Notes: a model not told the origin generated them from the sequence alone. Shown: positions 11,220-22,439, numbered from the stretch's first letter. The stretch: 64,000 nt of DNA from Sarcocystis neurona (GCA_000727475.1 KL647288.1:1515800-1579799), one strand, 5' to 3'. Made by a program: numbers and translations.

Positions 11220-14200
11220 ATGGCGGGAGAAGCAGCAGAAGCAGCTGCAACAGACAAGAGGGGAAGCCGTGCGTTGCACTGCAGAACCAGCAACTGGCTG
11301 AGGCAGAAACTGTCTCTTTGCTGCTGCCGCCGTGCCGTCGTTGCGCGTATAAAGGAGAAGCAGCAGCAGCAGCCCTGTCTTCTTAGCACGACGCGGCGTA
11401 GGACAGCAGCCGCCTTCCGACGGATGTGGGACAGCAGTTTTCTTGGCGAAGCGCGCAAAAGCGCCGCCGGTAGCAGCTGCTGCCGTTGTTATCCCTGCAT
11501 GCAGCTGTGTTGTGCCTCTTGCGCAGCCTTTGGTGAGCTGCGCTGCTGCTGCTGCAGCTGCCCCACGCGCTACTGCTGCAACGACTGTGCTGCTGCTGCG
11601 GCTGTTGCTCTTGCAGCGTGCTGCAGTCGCCGTCGCTTCGCAGGTCTTGAAGCCCCGTCCCGCTGCTCCTTGTCAACTTCTGCTGCTACCGAACCTTCTG
11701 TCGCCTGCCTTGCTGCTGCTGTTGCACAAGTGGGCGCTGCTGGTGTGCGTGACCCTGCTATTGTGGGGTGGGGGTGGGTAGCTGCTAGTTGCTGCTGCCT
11801 CTCATGCGCGGCTAGTGACGGCCCCTCTTCCCGCTGCTGCTCCTCTGCGGCTGCGTCGGCATGCACCTTTTCCGCCGGGAGCAGCTTTCCTGTTGTTGCT
11901 GCTGCTGCCTGCGCGGTCCCCCCGTGCATGTGTGTTCCTGGGGTTGCTGGAGCAGCAGCACGTTGCAGCGGCAGCGCTGCTGCTGTTCCTGCTGCATCGA
12001 CTGTTGCCCCTCGCTGCCGTCCACTGGTGGTGGCTGCTGGTGCCTTAGCCTGTGGCAGCGACAGAGGTGGCATTGCCTGCGCGCCAGCAGACCGTCTCAG
12101 CGTCGCTGTGGCTGCTGCTGATTTTCCGGGAACACAAGCGTGCAGCATTTCTTCTGCTGCGGCTGCTGCTGGTATCTCGAGGAATTCGCAACAGCTGCTC
12201 TGTCGCCTCGTTTCTTTCGTCTGCTGCCACGTGTCTCTGCGTCGTATTTTCGCCTGTTCTTGCTGCAGCTGCCGAAGCAGTTCTCCTGCATGTTTCTACA
12301 GCCCCCTGCCTGCTGGTTCTGCTGGCGCTGCTTCCGTCCCCCGCGCTCTTGCTGCTCGTCGGTTCGGCTGCTGCTGCTCTTCTTCTTCTTTTCCTTCTCC
12401 TGCTGTCGCTGCATCTGTACATCCTTGCTCCTTATGGACTGGTGCTGCTGCTGTTGCCGCATCTGGGCGCTGCTTCTCCTGCACCTGCGTTACTGCTCTC
12501 GGTCGCTGTTGCTGCTGCGTCCTGCCTCTAGACGGCATCGGCCGCTGCGAGGAAAGCTGCTGTGGGGAGAGCTGCTGCTGCGAGGAAAGCTGCTGTGGGG
12601 AGAGCTGCTGCTGCGGGGAGAGCTGCTGCTGCGGGGAGAGCCGCTGCTGCGTTTTCCTTTTGGCGGTGGTGGTGGTCGTCGTAGATCGCGATCAGCAGCA
12701 CTTGCAGCTGCCGTGCGCTGCTGGGGCGTCTCCGCATGCCACTGCTGTTGCACCTGCTGCTGCTGCTGCTATCGCCCGCGCCGCTGAGGGTGGCCTAAAT
12801 ATCAGTGCAGCAGCTGCAGTAGCCCGTTCAAGTCCTGGCGCTGACGAGAGGCGAGATTCTCCACGCGTGCGGCCCCCCGCAAGGAGACAGTTCGCGTCGC
12901 CGTTCTCCACTGCAGAAACAGCAGCAGCAAAGGCTACTCGAGCAGCGACAGAAGCCTCAGCTGGAGAAGCGCCAGGACAGGCAGCAGCTGGTGCAGCGTG
13001 GAGAGCAGCCACACGAGCAGGTCGCCGCGCAACAGCGAGAGCAGCAGGAATCGCAGCAACAGCAGCAGATGTGCGGACACCGCGAAGAAAGCTGCGACAA
13101 GGAGCAGTAATCGCTGCGTCTGCGCGTCCCGCTGCAGAGCGAACAGCAGCAGCAGCAGCAGAGAGTCCAGCTGCAACATCAGCAATTGCACCAGGTGGAG
13201 CATGCTTCGGGGCAGCAGCAGGGCTGGCGGCAGCTGCAGGGGCAGCAGCAGCGCCGGGGGCCGACGAGGGGACAACAGGCAGCTCTCTGAAGTGCGCACT
13301 GTTTTTCACCGGAGCTCCCACAGCAGCCGCAACGCAGTCGAAAGCAGCCTCAGCAGGAGGAGGAGCAGCAGCAGCGCCTGCACGCCACACAACCACCGCC
13401 ACTGCCAGAGGTTCGACCACTACAGCAGCAGAAGCAACAGCCGTTGCAGCAGCAATAGCAGTCACAGCAGCAGCGGCGGTCGCTAAGCCACGCTTGCCTC
13501 CAGCAGCACAAGGCGGAGCACGACAAAAATCCGCAGCAGCAGCTTCTCTCCCCGAGACTGCAGCAGCAGCAGCGAGTGCAGGAGCGACGTGGAGAGAAGC
13601 AGCACACCACAGGTCGGCGAGTTATCACGCAGCAGCAACTTGCTCACGAGCGGCAGCAGAAGCAGCGACGCCTTTGTGGAAAGCAACGACAGCACCGGCC
13701 AAATACGCAGCTGCGCCCCTGCCGGCTAGAGCAGAAGGACATAATAGAGCAGCAGCGCCCGCCGGTAGAACGACAGCCCAAAAAGCTGTAGCAGGACGTC
13801 CAGCAGCAACAGCAGCAGGTGCAGCGACAGCCAATTCAGCATCAGCAGCAGGTGCAGCGGCAGTCTCATCAGCACGTCCAAGAGCAGTGCGCCCTGCAGC
13901 AGCAAGCCTATCAGCGCCGTCGTCTGCCGCAGCAGCAACATTAAGAGCCGAACGGCCTGCAGCAGCAACTCTTCCAGCACTACCATCGCCTGCTGCAGCA
14001 GCAGCAACTTCAAGAACAGGATGGCCTGCAGCAGCACCTCTCGTAGCAGCCTCCCGGCCTGCGTCTGCAGCAGCGGCAATTTCAAAAGCAGGACGGCCTG
14101 CAGCAGCGGCTGCTTCCCCAGGAGGTTCTCCTGCTCGTGCAGGAGCAACAACACATGCAGCGACTCTCTGCAGCGAGGGTACGTCAGCGTTGCAGCGGCT

Positions 14201-16598
14201 CCACATGTCTGCTGCTTCGTTGCTGCTCTTCCTTTTCTGGGTGCTGCTATTAAGAAAGCCCTTAGCAGCAGCAGCGCCAGCAGCAGCACGAAGTAGCTGT
14301 TCGCACCGTGCTGACCTCTTTTGCTGTCGTGCCGTGTCCAACACTTTGCAACCTGCTGCTGCGTCGGCACCGTTGCCTGCTGCTGGTGCTGCTCTGGTGC
14401 TGCCTGCTGCGAAATGGGTAGGTTCTGCTGCTGCTTTGCTGCCACCGGCAGCAGCTGCTTCTCTGCTGCCTGCTGCTGTTTTCCCACCAGTTCGTCTCGC
14501 TGCTGCTCGTCGTTCAGACTGCTCCCGCGGCACACACCGCGGTGCAGCACCTGCCGCTGTTCCCGCTGCTGGAGGCGCTGCTGTCTCGTGTGCTGCTGCT
14601 TGGACTTCTGCGTCATCGTGTACAACTCCGCTCCTCGGCATGCGTTCGAATATTGAGAAACGCGTTTCCGCTACCTTAGAGGACATGCCGCGCAGCCACT
14701 CTTGCTGCTTGCCGAGGGCTGCTGCGGCAGGGCCTCGCTGCTGCTGCTGCTCGAAGTCTGGCAATGCTGCCGCAGAAGCAGCAGGAACAGTGCCGCTCGG
14801 GGTTTACGCCGCAGCAGAGACAACCCGATCACCCGCGGGTACAGCAGCACGAGCAGCCTCCCCTGGAGACGCCGTCGCGGCTGACGCCGCAGGCTTTTCT
14901 GCCCAGCCGGGGTCTCCAGAGGGGGCGGCGCGACGAGCCCCAACATCAACGACAGCTGCAGTCCAAGCAGCGGCAGCCGCAGCAGCAAACGCAGCAGCTG
15001 CTGCAGCAGGAGATCGAGGAGTGGAAGCACAGGCAGCCGGCGCTGCAGACGGGGCAACAGCAACGACGCCAGACCCAGGAAGAGCGACGACAGCACACAA
15101 AGGGGGAGGAGCAGCAGCAGCGGCAGCAAACCGAGGAACAGCAGCGACAGCAAAGCAGGCGATAGCGATAGCGGCAGATGGAGGACGAGCAGGAGGAGAA
15201 AGAGGAGCAGCAGCAGCAGTGAACGGCGCAGCGGCAGCGGACGAAAAAACGGCACCGCTGGCAACGCGTGTGCGGGGTCTTCTTGCACGCGTGTGTACCT
15301 CATTGCTTGACGACGACCGAGAGAGAGGAGATCTGCTGCAGCAGCTGCGACGCGGCCGTGTTGGACGTACGCCACAACTGCTACGCATGTTCGTGATCTC
15401 GTCGCGGATATATCGCGTCTCTCTGTCTGCTCCAGTAATCACCGCCGCTGACGTTGAGGGTGCTGCAGCAGCACCAACAGCTGCAGTTTACTCGGCGAGC
15501 GCCGCTGCTGCTTTGTCTTCCAGTGCTTCTCGGTTTTTCTTCAGAACGGCAGGATCGCCAGCAGCAGCACTGCGTCTGCCCCCGCTGTCTTTCGTTTTCC
15601 CTGCTGCAGGACAGGGCCGCGCTGCCGCCCAAGGTGTGCCTCTAAGCGTGCGCTTTTTCTCGCAACAGCAGCAACAGTGGCGACAGCAGCACCAGAAGCG
15701 GCAACAGCAGAAGATTGCTTGTTCACTTCCTGGAAGGCTGCGCTTGTGGAGTGCGACTCAGCAGCATCGACAGCTCAAGACGTGGGGCGTTTCACCGACT
15801 TCTGGCGACTCTGCTGCTCCCTTTCCTGCCTTGGCTGCTGCTGCTTCTTCGACGGGAGACCGCAGCTGCGTCTTCTCGTCGCCACCAGCTTCGGGGATGG
15901 GCGTCGCTGCTGGTAAAACCGCGTGCGCTGCTTCTGCTGCTGCGTCTGTGCAGTCGGCTGCTCAGTCGGATGATGCTGCTAGAGCCGTTCTCTGTGACGC
16001 TGTGGCTGATGCAGCTGGCGTGAAGTCTTGGGCTTCATGCCGCGGAATATTGAGCAGCGGATCCTTGCACTTTTTTGGCTGGCGCTCTGCAGCCTCTGGT
16101 GCTGCAGGGGGAGCCGTTGCTACAGTGCTGCCGCAGCAGGGAGCACCAGCGCCAAGGAGAAGGAGGGGAGGAGCAGAACGGATAGCAGCAAAGAGGGGTG
16201 CGGCTACAGCGGAGTGCGCGGCAGCAGAGACGCGGCCTCTGGTTTTTTCGGCGCTGCGCTTGCTGCTGCCGCGGCAGCTCTTGCTCGCTTTGCAGCGTCT
16301 GCTGCAGCAGGGGCAGCAAGTGGAGCAGCAGCAGCAGTTGCAGCTGTCCCCCGGCACGGCGGCTGCTCGAAAAGGGTTGCAGCTGCCTTCTTCGCTGCAC
16401 GCTGCTGCACCTGCGCCAGAGAGAAGCCAGGCGCCAGACACGACAGGAGCTGCTGCGGCTGTCGATTTGTTGGCAGCAGTTGCAAGACGGCTGCACCAGG
16501 ATCTGCGGTATGCAGTTCTTCTGCTGCGTCCCCTGCTGCAGCTGCTGTTGCTGCATCATCGACCCCTCCTCTTCGCATCTGCGTACCTCATCCGGTGA
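11220..16598 (+). CDS. Giant Ala-rich open reading frame (1792 codons), possibly a repeat artefact
   Basis: One plus-strand frame stays open for 5.4 kb across several switches between CTG- and CAG-oriented repeats, because both GCT and GCA encode Ala in this frame. The product is dominated by Ala with Ser, Thr, Gly, Pro and Cys. A few stretches look less repetitive, for example RVRGLLARVCTSLLDDDRER followed by RMFVISSRIYRVSLSAPVI at about 15270-15440. However, minus-strand frames are also open for hundreds of codons here, and one of them (about 14600-14760) reads SSKVAETRFSIFERMPRSG, which also looks like protein. Large low-complexity proteins are known in Eimeria, so this could be genuine, could hold true exons with repeat introns, or could be chance. 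Confidence 0.35.
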   Translation: MAGEAAEAAATDKRGSRALHCRTSNWLRQKLSLCCCRRAVVARIKEKQQQQPCLLSTTRRRTAAAFRRMWDSSFLGEARKSAAGSSCCRCYPCMQLCCASCAAFGELRCCCCSCPTRYCCNDCAAAAAVALAACCSRRRFAGLEAPSRCSLSTSAATEPSVACLAAAVAQVGAAGVRDPAIVGWGWVAASCCCLSCAASDGPSSRCCSSAAASACTFSAGSSFPVVAAAACAVPPCMCVPGVAGAAARCSGSAAAVPAASTVAPRCRPLVVAAGALACGSDRGGIACAPADRLSVAVAAADFPGTQACSISSAAAAAGISRNSQQLLCRLVSFVCCHVSLRRIFACSCCSCRSSSPACFYSPLPAGSAGAASVPRALAARRFGCCCSSSSFPSPAVAASVHPCSLWTGAAAVAASGRCFSCTCVTALGRCCCCVLPLDGIGRCEESCCGESCCCEESCCGESCCCGESCCCGESRCCVFLLAVVVVVVDRDQQHLQLPCAAGASPHATAVAPAAAAAIARAAEGGLNISAAAAVARSSPGADERRDSPRVRPPARRQFASPFSTAETAAAKATRAATEASAGEAPGQAAAGAAWRAATRAGRRATARAAGIAATAADVRTPRRKLRQGAVIAASARPAAERTAAAAAESPAATSAIAPGGACFGAAAGLAAAAGAAAAPGADEGTTGSSLKCALFFTGAPTAAATQSKAASAGGGAAAAPARHTTTATARGSTTTAAEATAVAAAIAVTAAAAVAKPRLPPAAQGGARQKSAAAASLPETAAAAASAGATWREAAHHRSASYHAAATCSRAAAEAATPLWKATTAPAKYAAAPLPARAEGHNRAAAPAGRTTAQKAVAGRPAATAAGAATANSASAAGAAAVSSARPRAVRPAAASLSAPSSAAAATLRAERPAAATLPALPSPAAAAATSRTGWPAAAPLVAASRPASAAAAISKAGRPAAAAASPGGSPARAGATTHAATLCSEGTSALQRLHMSAASLLLFLFWVLLLRKPLAAAAPAAARSSCSHRADLFCCRAVSNTLQPAAASAPLPAAGAALVLPAAKWVGSAAALLPPAAAASLLPAAVFPPVRLAAARRSDCSRGTHRGAAPAAVPAAGGAAVSCAAAWTSASSCTTPLLGMRSNIEKRVSATLEDMPRSHSCCLPRAAAAGPRCCCCSKSGNAAAEAAGTVPLGVYAAAETTRSPAGTAARAASPGDAVAADAAGFSAQPGSPEGAARRAPTSTTAAVQAAAAAAANAAAAAAGDRGVEAQAAGAADGATATTPDPGRATTAHKGGGAAAAAANRGTAATAKQAIAIAADGGRAGGERGAAAAVNGAAAADEKTAPLATRVRGLLARVCTSLLDDDRERGDLLQQLRRGRVGRTPQLLRMFVISSRIYRVSLSAPVITAADVEGAAAAPTAAVYSASAAAALSSSASRFFFRTAGSPAAALRLPPLSFVFPAAGQGRAAAQGVPLSVRFFSQQQQQWRQQHQKRQQQKIACSLPGRLRLWSATQQHRQLKTWGVSPTSGDSAAPFPALAAAASSTGDRSCVFSSPPASGMGVAAGKTACAASAAASVQSAAQSDDAARAVLCDAVADAAGVKSWASCRGILSSGSLHFFGWRSAASGAAGGAVATVLPQQGAPAPRRRRGGAERIAAKRGAATAECAAAETRPLVFSALRLLLPRQLLLALQRLLQQGQQVEQQQQLQLSPGTAAARKGLQLPSSLHAAAPAPERSQAPDTTGAAAAVDLLAAVARRLHQDLRYAVLLLRPLLQLLLLHHRPLLFASAYLIR
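12541..12650. repeat. 33 bp and 18 bp in-frame tandem repeats
   Basis: Two copies of a 33 bp unit (GAGGAAAGCTGCTGTGGGGA...) followed by about three copies of an 18 bp unit (GGGGAGAGCTGCTGCTGC). Both periods are multiples of three. In the 1792-codon frame they read as Cys/Glu/Ser repeats. Confidence 0.8.
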
Positions 16599-16599
16599 G

Positions 16600-17100
16600 C
16601 TTCCGCCCCACCGCTGCTGTGTACTCTGCGGCATGCGCTGCTGGTGTATCTGCTGCTGCTGCTGCTCATCGGCCCATCCCTCCTGGCGCAACCCCTACAA
16701 GGCGAGGCTGTTGCTACTGCCACTTCGGCTGTCACGCCTGCTGCTGCAACTGCAGCTGCAGCTACTGCAGCTGCTGCTACTGCAACTGCTGCTACTGCAG
16801 CTGCTGCTACTGCAACTGCTGCTACTGCTGCTGCCGCTACTGCAGCTGCTGCTACGGCGGCTGCTACTGCTGCTGGGGCCCCCGCTACTGCGGCTACAGC
16901 TGCTGGGGCTATTGCTGCTGCTACTGCTGCTGCCGCTGCTGGTGGTGCTACTACTGCTGCCGCTACTGGTGCTGCCGCTGCGGATGCTGCTGCTGCTGCT
17001 GCCGCTCTTCAAGTGCCGCTCCGCCCTCCTGCATATCGTATTGCCGAGGTTGCTGCTGCGCCGGAGACTCTCAGCAGGCCACAGTCGATATTCTGAGCAG
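16600..17100. repeat. GCT/CTG triplet block
   Basis: Dense CTGCTACTGC repeat. It ends in a short unique stretch (17100-17260) with a frame reading RAGVVPSIRLPQGSAFLFRQ and a donor-like TCTG/GTAAGT at about 17250, which I could not connect to another exon. Confidence 0.6.
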
Positions 17101-17459
17101 ATGCGGCTGTTTCTCTCGGTCTTCTTCGATCGAGCGTGCAGCCACCCGTGCAGGGGTTGTGCCGTCGATTCGTCTTCCTCAAGGATCTGCATTTTTGTTT
17201 AGGCAAATTCTGAGTGTCACTTGTACGTGTCAGGCACGCATGTAGAATGATATCTGGTAAGTTTTTTGTGTATATATATATATGTTTGTTGAAAGAAGTC
17301 TACAACTGACTTGTACATCCCGTGTTGTGTCTGCACCTGCGTGCAGCACAGGCCCCTCTCGAAGCGTGCCGTGATATAAGTACGCGTAGCCACAGATGCG
17401 GGTACCCTTCAGATAGGGCAGGTGCCGACGCATGCACGCCAATATTTAGCTGTACGAAT

Positions 17460-17596
17460 ATGCGTGCGCTACTAAAGACTGTTAGGTCTCTGCCTGCAAG
17501 ATATTATTTCTCACTTGCAAAGACAACGGAAGCTTATGTGCTTACAAGTAACTTGGACCCGCTCGCGCACATAGCTAGGCAGATATATTCATCCTG
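17460..17596 (+). CDS. Candidate 5' exon upstream of the YGGT gene
   Basis: An ATG at 17460 opens a frame reading MRALLKTVRSLPARYYFSLA and ending ...HIARQIYSS before a strong donor TCCTG/GTGAGTACG. The basic, hydroxylated start would suit an organelle leader. It ends with two bases of a codon; joined directly to 18761 it would create TGA, so either a small exon is missing or it belongs to another transcript. Confidence 0.35.
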
Positions 17597-17639
17597 GTGA
17601 GTACGCCGTAGGGAGACAGCACCGCGTAAGAGAAGAACT

Positions 17640-18020
17640 GCTGGTATTCGACCGGACACCACAGCACCGACAGAAATAGCAGTCACAGCAGCAGCAGCAG
17701 TCGCAGTAGCAGCAGCAGTCACAGCAGCAGCAGCAGTAGTCGCAGCAACAGCAGCAGTCGCAGCAGGAGGAGAAGCTGGAGTGGCATGTCTGACAGCACC
17801 GGCAGCAGCAGGGGCAGCAACGTTACCGGAGTGGGCAGCAGCTGCTACCGTGGAAGCACTGGATGATGCAGCAGCAACCCCGGTGAAGGACAGAAGCGGA
17901 CTTTGGCCGTTAGCGTCAGCAGCTAAACTCACCGACGGCGACACAGCAGCCCCGTCTCGAGAGTCGCAACAGCAGCAGCAGCACTAGCAGCGCACGGCTC
18001 AGTAGCCGTCGCGCAACAGC
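17640..18020. repeat. CAG triplet block
   Basis: Lies between the candidate leader exon and the YGGT core, read as GCA/CAG on the plus strand. Confidence 0.75.
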
Positions 18021-18419
18021 AGCAGCAGCACGAGCCTCGGCGAGGCCCTCATTACGCCAGTGCCACTCAGGTGTGTTTTGATCTGAGCGGGGGGACGGAC
18101 ACACGCGGTCGCAGACAGCAACGGTAGGCCTGCATTTCCACGTCTCGCCAAGCAGCGTCGGAGCACCACATGCAGCTGGACGCGAAGCCTACTCACTGGG
18201 GCGGAACCAGCAGCAGTGGCGGCCTCTCGTCTTTTTCTTGGAAAAAAATCACGGTGGAAGAAGTGTACGATAATATATTATTTGTCTGTGAGGTGACGGG
18301 TGTATACTTGCGTCTTCGCTCACGTCCATAGCCCACGCGCTGAACATTCTTTTGTACAAATCTCTACGTGTGTCCACATATAGATACATGTGTAGTGTGC
18401 GCATACATCTAGAGGAGGA

Positions 18420-18620
18420 TAACGTTCGCACCCATAAATATATATCTGTATACATAAATATATATCCATACATATATACACACATATGTATATACACATG
18501 AATATATATATATATACATATATATATAAATGTAAGTATGTATATGTAGGTGGTCGAGAGATAGGTGGGTATACGGACATATACATATATGTCTATATAT
18601 ATATATATATGGATGGATGA
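18420..18620. repeat. TA microsatellite
   Basis: Interrupted TATATA runs ahead of the YGGT core exon. No gene. Confidence 0.85.
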
Positions 18621-18760
18621 ATATGTGATTGTGGACTCATATGTTGCCGCGTATTCGTGAGTGCACGATTCTGCGCACGAGTGTGCGCTGCTGGAGAGAG
18701 CAGCTTTTGGACTGTTGTGACGCTGCGGGATGTGGCTGTTGGTTGTTTTTATTTCTGCAG

Positions 18761-20255
18761 AGCATTCAAAGTCTTGCTGTACTTGCGCTATCTATTTGAT
18801 TGGCTGCCTCAAGTCAATCCTCACTTGCCTCCGTTCGCGTTCATCTACCGGATTACAGACGGCTACATTTCCACCTTCGCCGTGAGTGCGTTGCTGCTGT
18901 TGCCTGACTGCTTGCCGTGTAGGCTGCTGTCGCTGTTGTCCTGCCCGTGTAGCTGCTGTAGCTGTGTTGCTGTTGTCTCTGCTACCGCTACCTTCCCGTC
19001 TGCTGCAGCTGCTGCTGCGGCTGCTGCTCGAGCGGTGGTTACTGCGGCTGCCGGTAGCCCGCGCGTGAGTGGCGGTCGCTGTGCTGCTGCACGTGCTACT
19101 GTTGGGTGTGCGGGCGCGCGCGCGCATTGCTGCTGCTGTTCTTCTTGTCCGCTCGCTGGGTGCAACAAGTCTTTTTTCGGAAGCCGGCTGCTGTTGTTAA
19201 CGTCGTCGCTGGGGCTGTTAAGTTCTGCTTCTCGTGTCACCTACTCAAGGAAGCTCCTTCTGCTGATGACAGTCGAAGGTTGTCTGTCACCCAGCCACCA
19301 GCTGCTGCTGAGGTGACTGCACGGTGCACGCCTTTCCCCAACAAATGCAAGTGTCTCATCCAGGTAGCTCAACATCCGTAAGTCGACTTGTAGTATCACT
19401 GCATATACTCGCTTTGTGTCCTTCACGCAGCACGGCACCTGCTAACATTTCTCGTTGCTTTCTTCTTCCATGTGATACGCAGCTGCAGGTTTCTGGGTCG
19501 CTATGCATGTTCAAGAAAGCTTCCAACCAAACTCCATATAGAAGGTATATGTATACGTGTGCCACTCCCTGCGGGTCCGCAGGTTTGTTTATATATAACC
19601 GCACACACGTGGAGCTGCACAGAGAAAAAAACGCTCCTGGTGAGACGCAAAAACAAGTGCGGTGGTGCAATTCTCCGTCTTACCTAAACGAATAACGCGT
19701 GATTGTGACGAAGACTCACCAAGAGAAGATTTACACCGGTTGGTGAACTCTGGCGCGTTATCTGCTTGTACTGAGTTGTGCGTACACTTGACCCCAAGAC
19801 ACTTGACTGCCGACTTCCTCTTTAGATGTGTAGAGACTGGATGCAGCGAGGCCGTTCCGTGGTGCTGCTGGTGGCGGGGCGCACGCACATTGATACAGAC
19901 ACCTTCGCCGGTACCACCGGCACGAGGCTTGCACGCAACAAAAGCCAGTACCGTAGAACGACGGCTGTGACACGTGCTAGGTGTTTTTACAACAATTAGT
20001 ACATGCATGAGGTTGCACCCTGCCGAGCCGGGCAGGGGCTGTCGTGTTGCACGCGAGCTACTGGTGGTGCTGCGGTGTACGTGGACTACAACATTGTTTT
20101 TCGCTTGGTGCTGCGCTGCCCTACCATTGTTGCGTACTCAGAAGGTGCTGCCTTCTGTTGCCGGAATGGACCTCTCCGGCTTTGCTGGTTGGTTCGTACT
20201 GGAAATGCTGGAGAACTACACCATGCGTCTTATTGCTATCGGAGGGGGAGCGTAG
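18761..20255 (+). CDS. YGGT-family (YlmG/Ycf19-like) membrane protein, probably apicoplast; 5' end missing
   Basis: Two exons, 18761-18881 and 20142-20255, joined in phase, give a complete YGGT-type core. Exon one follows TTTATTTCTGCAG and ends before GTGAGT; it reads FKVLLYLRYLFDWLPQVNP, then PFAFIYRITDGYISTFA. Exon two follows GCGTACTCAG and continues KVLPSVAGMDLSGFAGW, ending GGGA and TAG. This matches the family order: a hydrophobic helix with W-(F/L)-P, an I-T-D-(P)-Y segment, then I-P-P-x-x-G-x-D-(L/F)-S and a second helix. Family members act in plastid or bacterial envelope membranes and nucleoid or division-site organisation. A nuclear copy in a coccidian would be sent to the apicoplast, but the targeting leader is not resolved. 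The 1.26 kb intron contains TGC repeats. Confidence 0.8.
18885..19130. repeat. TGC/CTG triplet block in the YGGT intron
   Basis: Sense-strand CTG/TGC repeat just after the donor. The rest of the intron (19130-20141) is mostly unique sequence in which I see no exon. Confidence 0.75.
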
Positions 20256-20279
20256 GTCCGCGCCTGCCTCAAACAAATG

Positions 20280-20530
20280 ACGAGGAGAGGCAGCAGCAGC
20301 AGCCGCAGAAACAGCGGCATCCGTGTCGGCGGAGCCTGTAGTTGCGAAGAGTTTTGCAGCGGCAGCAGCTCCAATTAAACCAGGAGCCACAGCAACTAGG
20401 GCAGCAGCACCAGCAGCAACTGCGAGAGCAGCACGGGCGACCGCCTCGACGGTAGCCAGCCGAGCAGCAGCAGTCGCACCCTCAGCAGCTGCCACAGCGG
20501 CGTCTTCGGGGACCAGACGCCCCACCAGCA
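20280..20530. repeat. GCA triplet block just after the YGGT stop
   Basis: CAG/GCA-rich. The minus strand reads as an Ala-rich frame (20121-20531, with ALAVAAGAAALVAVAPGL) that could pass for a membrane helix, but no splice sites or motif support it. Confidence 0.55.
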
Positions 20531-20559
20531 ATTCCCGTAGTCATGCAGACCACGAAGAG

Positions 20560-22430
20560 GGGCTACCGCAGAGTTGTCCTGTGAAAGTGAAGGCCACGCT
20601 TCTCTACTGCGTGCCCAGTACATACATATTTGCATCTACGTAAACTATTTATACACGTATACACATGTGTATATCTGCACACGGTACTCATGTTGGAGGA
20701 GCAACGCCCTCTTATAGCGACACGGCCTATCGGTCACTGCCCTACCAGATGCAGCGCCAACTGTAACACCGCCGGCGCAGTACTGGCATTTACGCAAACA
20801 GAATATACACATGTACAAACACATGTATATATATACACGTGTTTGATTCTAGTCGCATTTCCTTAAGTCTGTGTACAGAGGGAGACAACTCCGGGTTTGC
20901 ACAGCAGGGCGCCGGCGGCGTGCTTGGCACTTATTGCTGTGTGTTACATTTTCTCTCCCTGTCACTAGACGAGATGTGAAAAGTGGTGAGTAACGATTCG
21001 TCACGTATCCTCCGCCTGTCCCCACGTACAGTCGAGAGGCATTTTATACTTCCAGGTGCCTACGCGTTTCTTCCGATTCGCTCGCTCGACTTCATTACAG
21101 CAAGCCGCCGTGGAACCCGTCCTTTCTTCACCGCTCAAAACGAGAGAAGAGGAATAGCGAGGGAACAGAGAACACGGCGCAGACGGATCAACAGCAGCAA
21201 AGAACCGAAGGGCACGTGTGTGATGCACCGTGAGATAAACAATCGTCAGCAAACGACGGAGGCAGCAGGGAGAACACTGGCAGAGCAACTGGCGCATCCC
21301 TCGCATCTGGCATCTGCAGCACGAACACTTCATACTTCATGTACGCACACGCGTGCACTGTGACACGTGCAGCATATTATACATATGTATACTACATATA
21401 TATATACATATATAAACGTATATTAGAGAGAGATAAAAGTATAGTTATCAGATGTAAAGGAACGTGCCTTACGCCATGCTGTAGAATCGTATATGCAGAA
21501 GGTTACGTGTTTGCATAACTACAACGAAGCAGAACAACGCAGAATTTGGACAGCCCGACACCGAAGAGACGGAAGGACACTGTATGTGTGAAAGAGACGC
21601 GTCGAACTAGAAAATTACGACAAAAACGGAAAGATTGAAAAAGGAAGATAACTTGAGATTGAAACCAACGGGCGAAGCGGTGAAACGGCTGCTGCTCTAC
21701 AGGAACCTCTTCACCGATGCCCACTTCTGCTGCGCGCAGAGGAAGGTGTTTACGTGTGTGGATAAAATAAAATCTATGCACTTATGCGAGCGTCGCATAA
21801 GCGTGTGTACACACATGTGGCTGAAACGAGAAACGTTTGCTATTGGGGGTCCTCGCTTAAAAGACGCAGAGGATCAGTCAAGACTGCAAATGGTGCTGCT
21901 GGTGTTCCGGGAGTTCCTGCTGCTGTTGCTGCCTTTTCAACTTCCCTTTCTCGACTGCAGCACTCTCCCCGGCGTCCCCGCAGACGGAGGGGGGGCCGTG
22001 GCTGTCGCACTTGTGAACACACGCGCGGCTGCTTTTGCTGCACCACCGCAGCGCACCTCAGACCTCAGCTGTGCTGCTGCGGCTTCTGGTGGTTCCGCAG
22101 CACCCGCAGATAGTTCATAAGAAGCAAGAAGCTGCAATAGATGACTCCCCGCACTTACGCAGCGTTTGCCTCCGTACACCGACTTGGAGTAAAACGGATG
22201 TGCAATGCAAGCGGAACTGTCTCTTGCTGCGGCTGTTCGTGCATGAATGATACGCAGACGCTGCACTGCAGATGGCTTCCACTTTTTGCTGCAGCACCAT
22301 CTACACATAGGCAAGCCTATTTCTTGTGCGGTGGTGCTGCCGCTGCACATCGCGGTCACACACATACACAGCAGCTCTTCACTTGCCGCCGCCTTCATTT
22401 GATGGAGATCCCGCCCAATATACCAATGGC
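20560..22430. other. Largely unique sequence without a recognised gene
   Basis: Open frames exist on both strands, for example 20983-21363 (+), 21635-22120 (+) and 21503-21781 (-). A very good acceptor (CTCTCCCTGTCACTAG) at 20970 is followed 17 bases later by a strong donor (GTGAGT), and no frame passes that donor. Short TA runs at 21370-21440. No family recognised. Confidence 0.5.
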
Positions 22431-22439
22431 ATGCATAGC

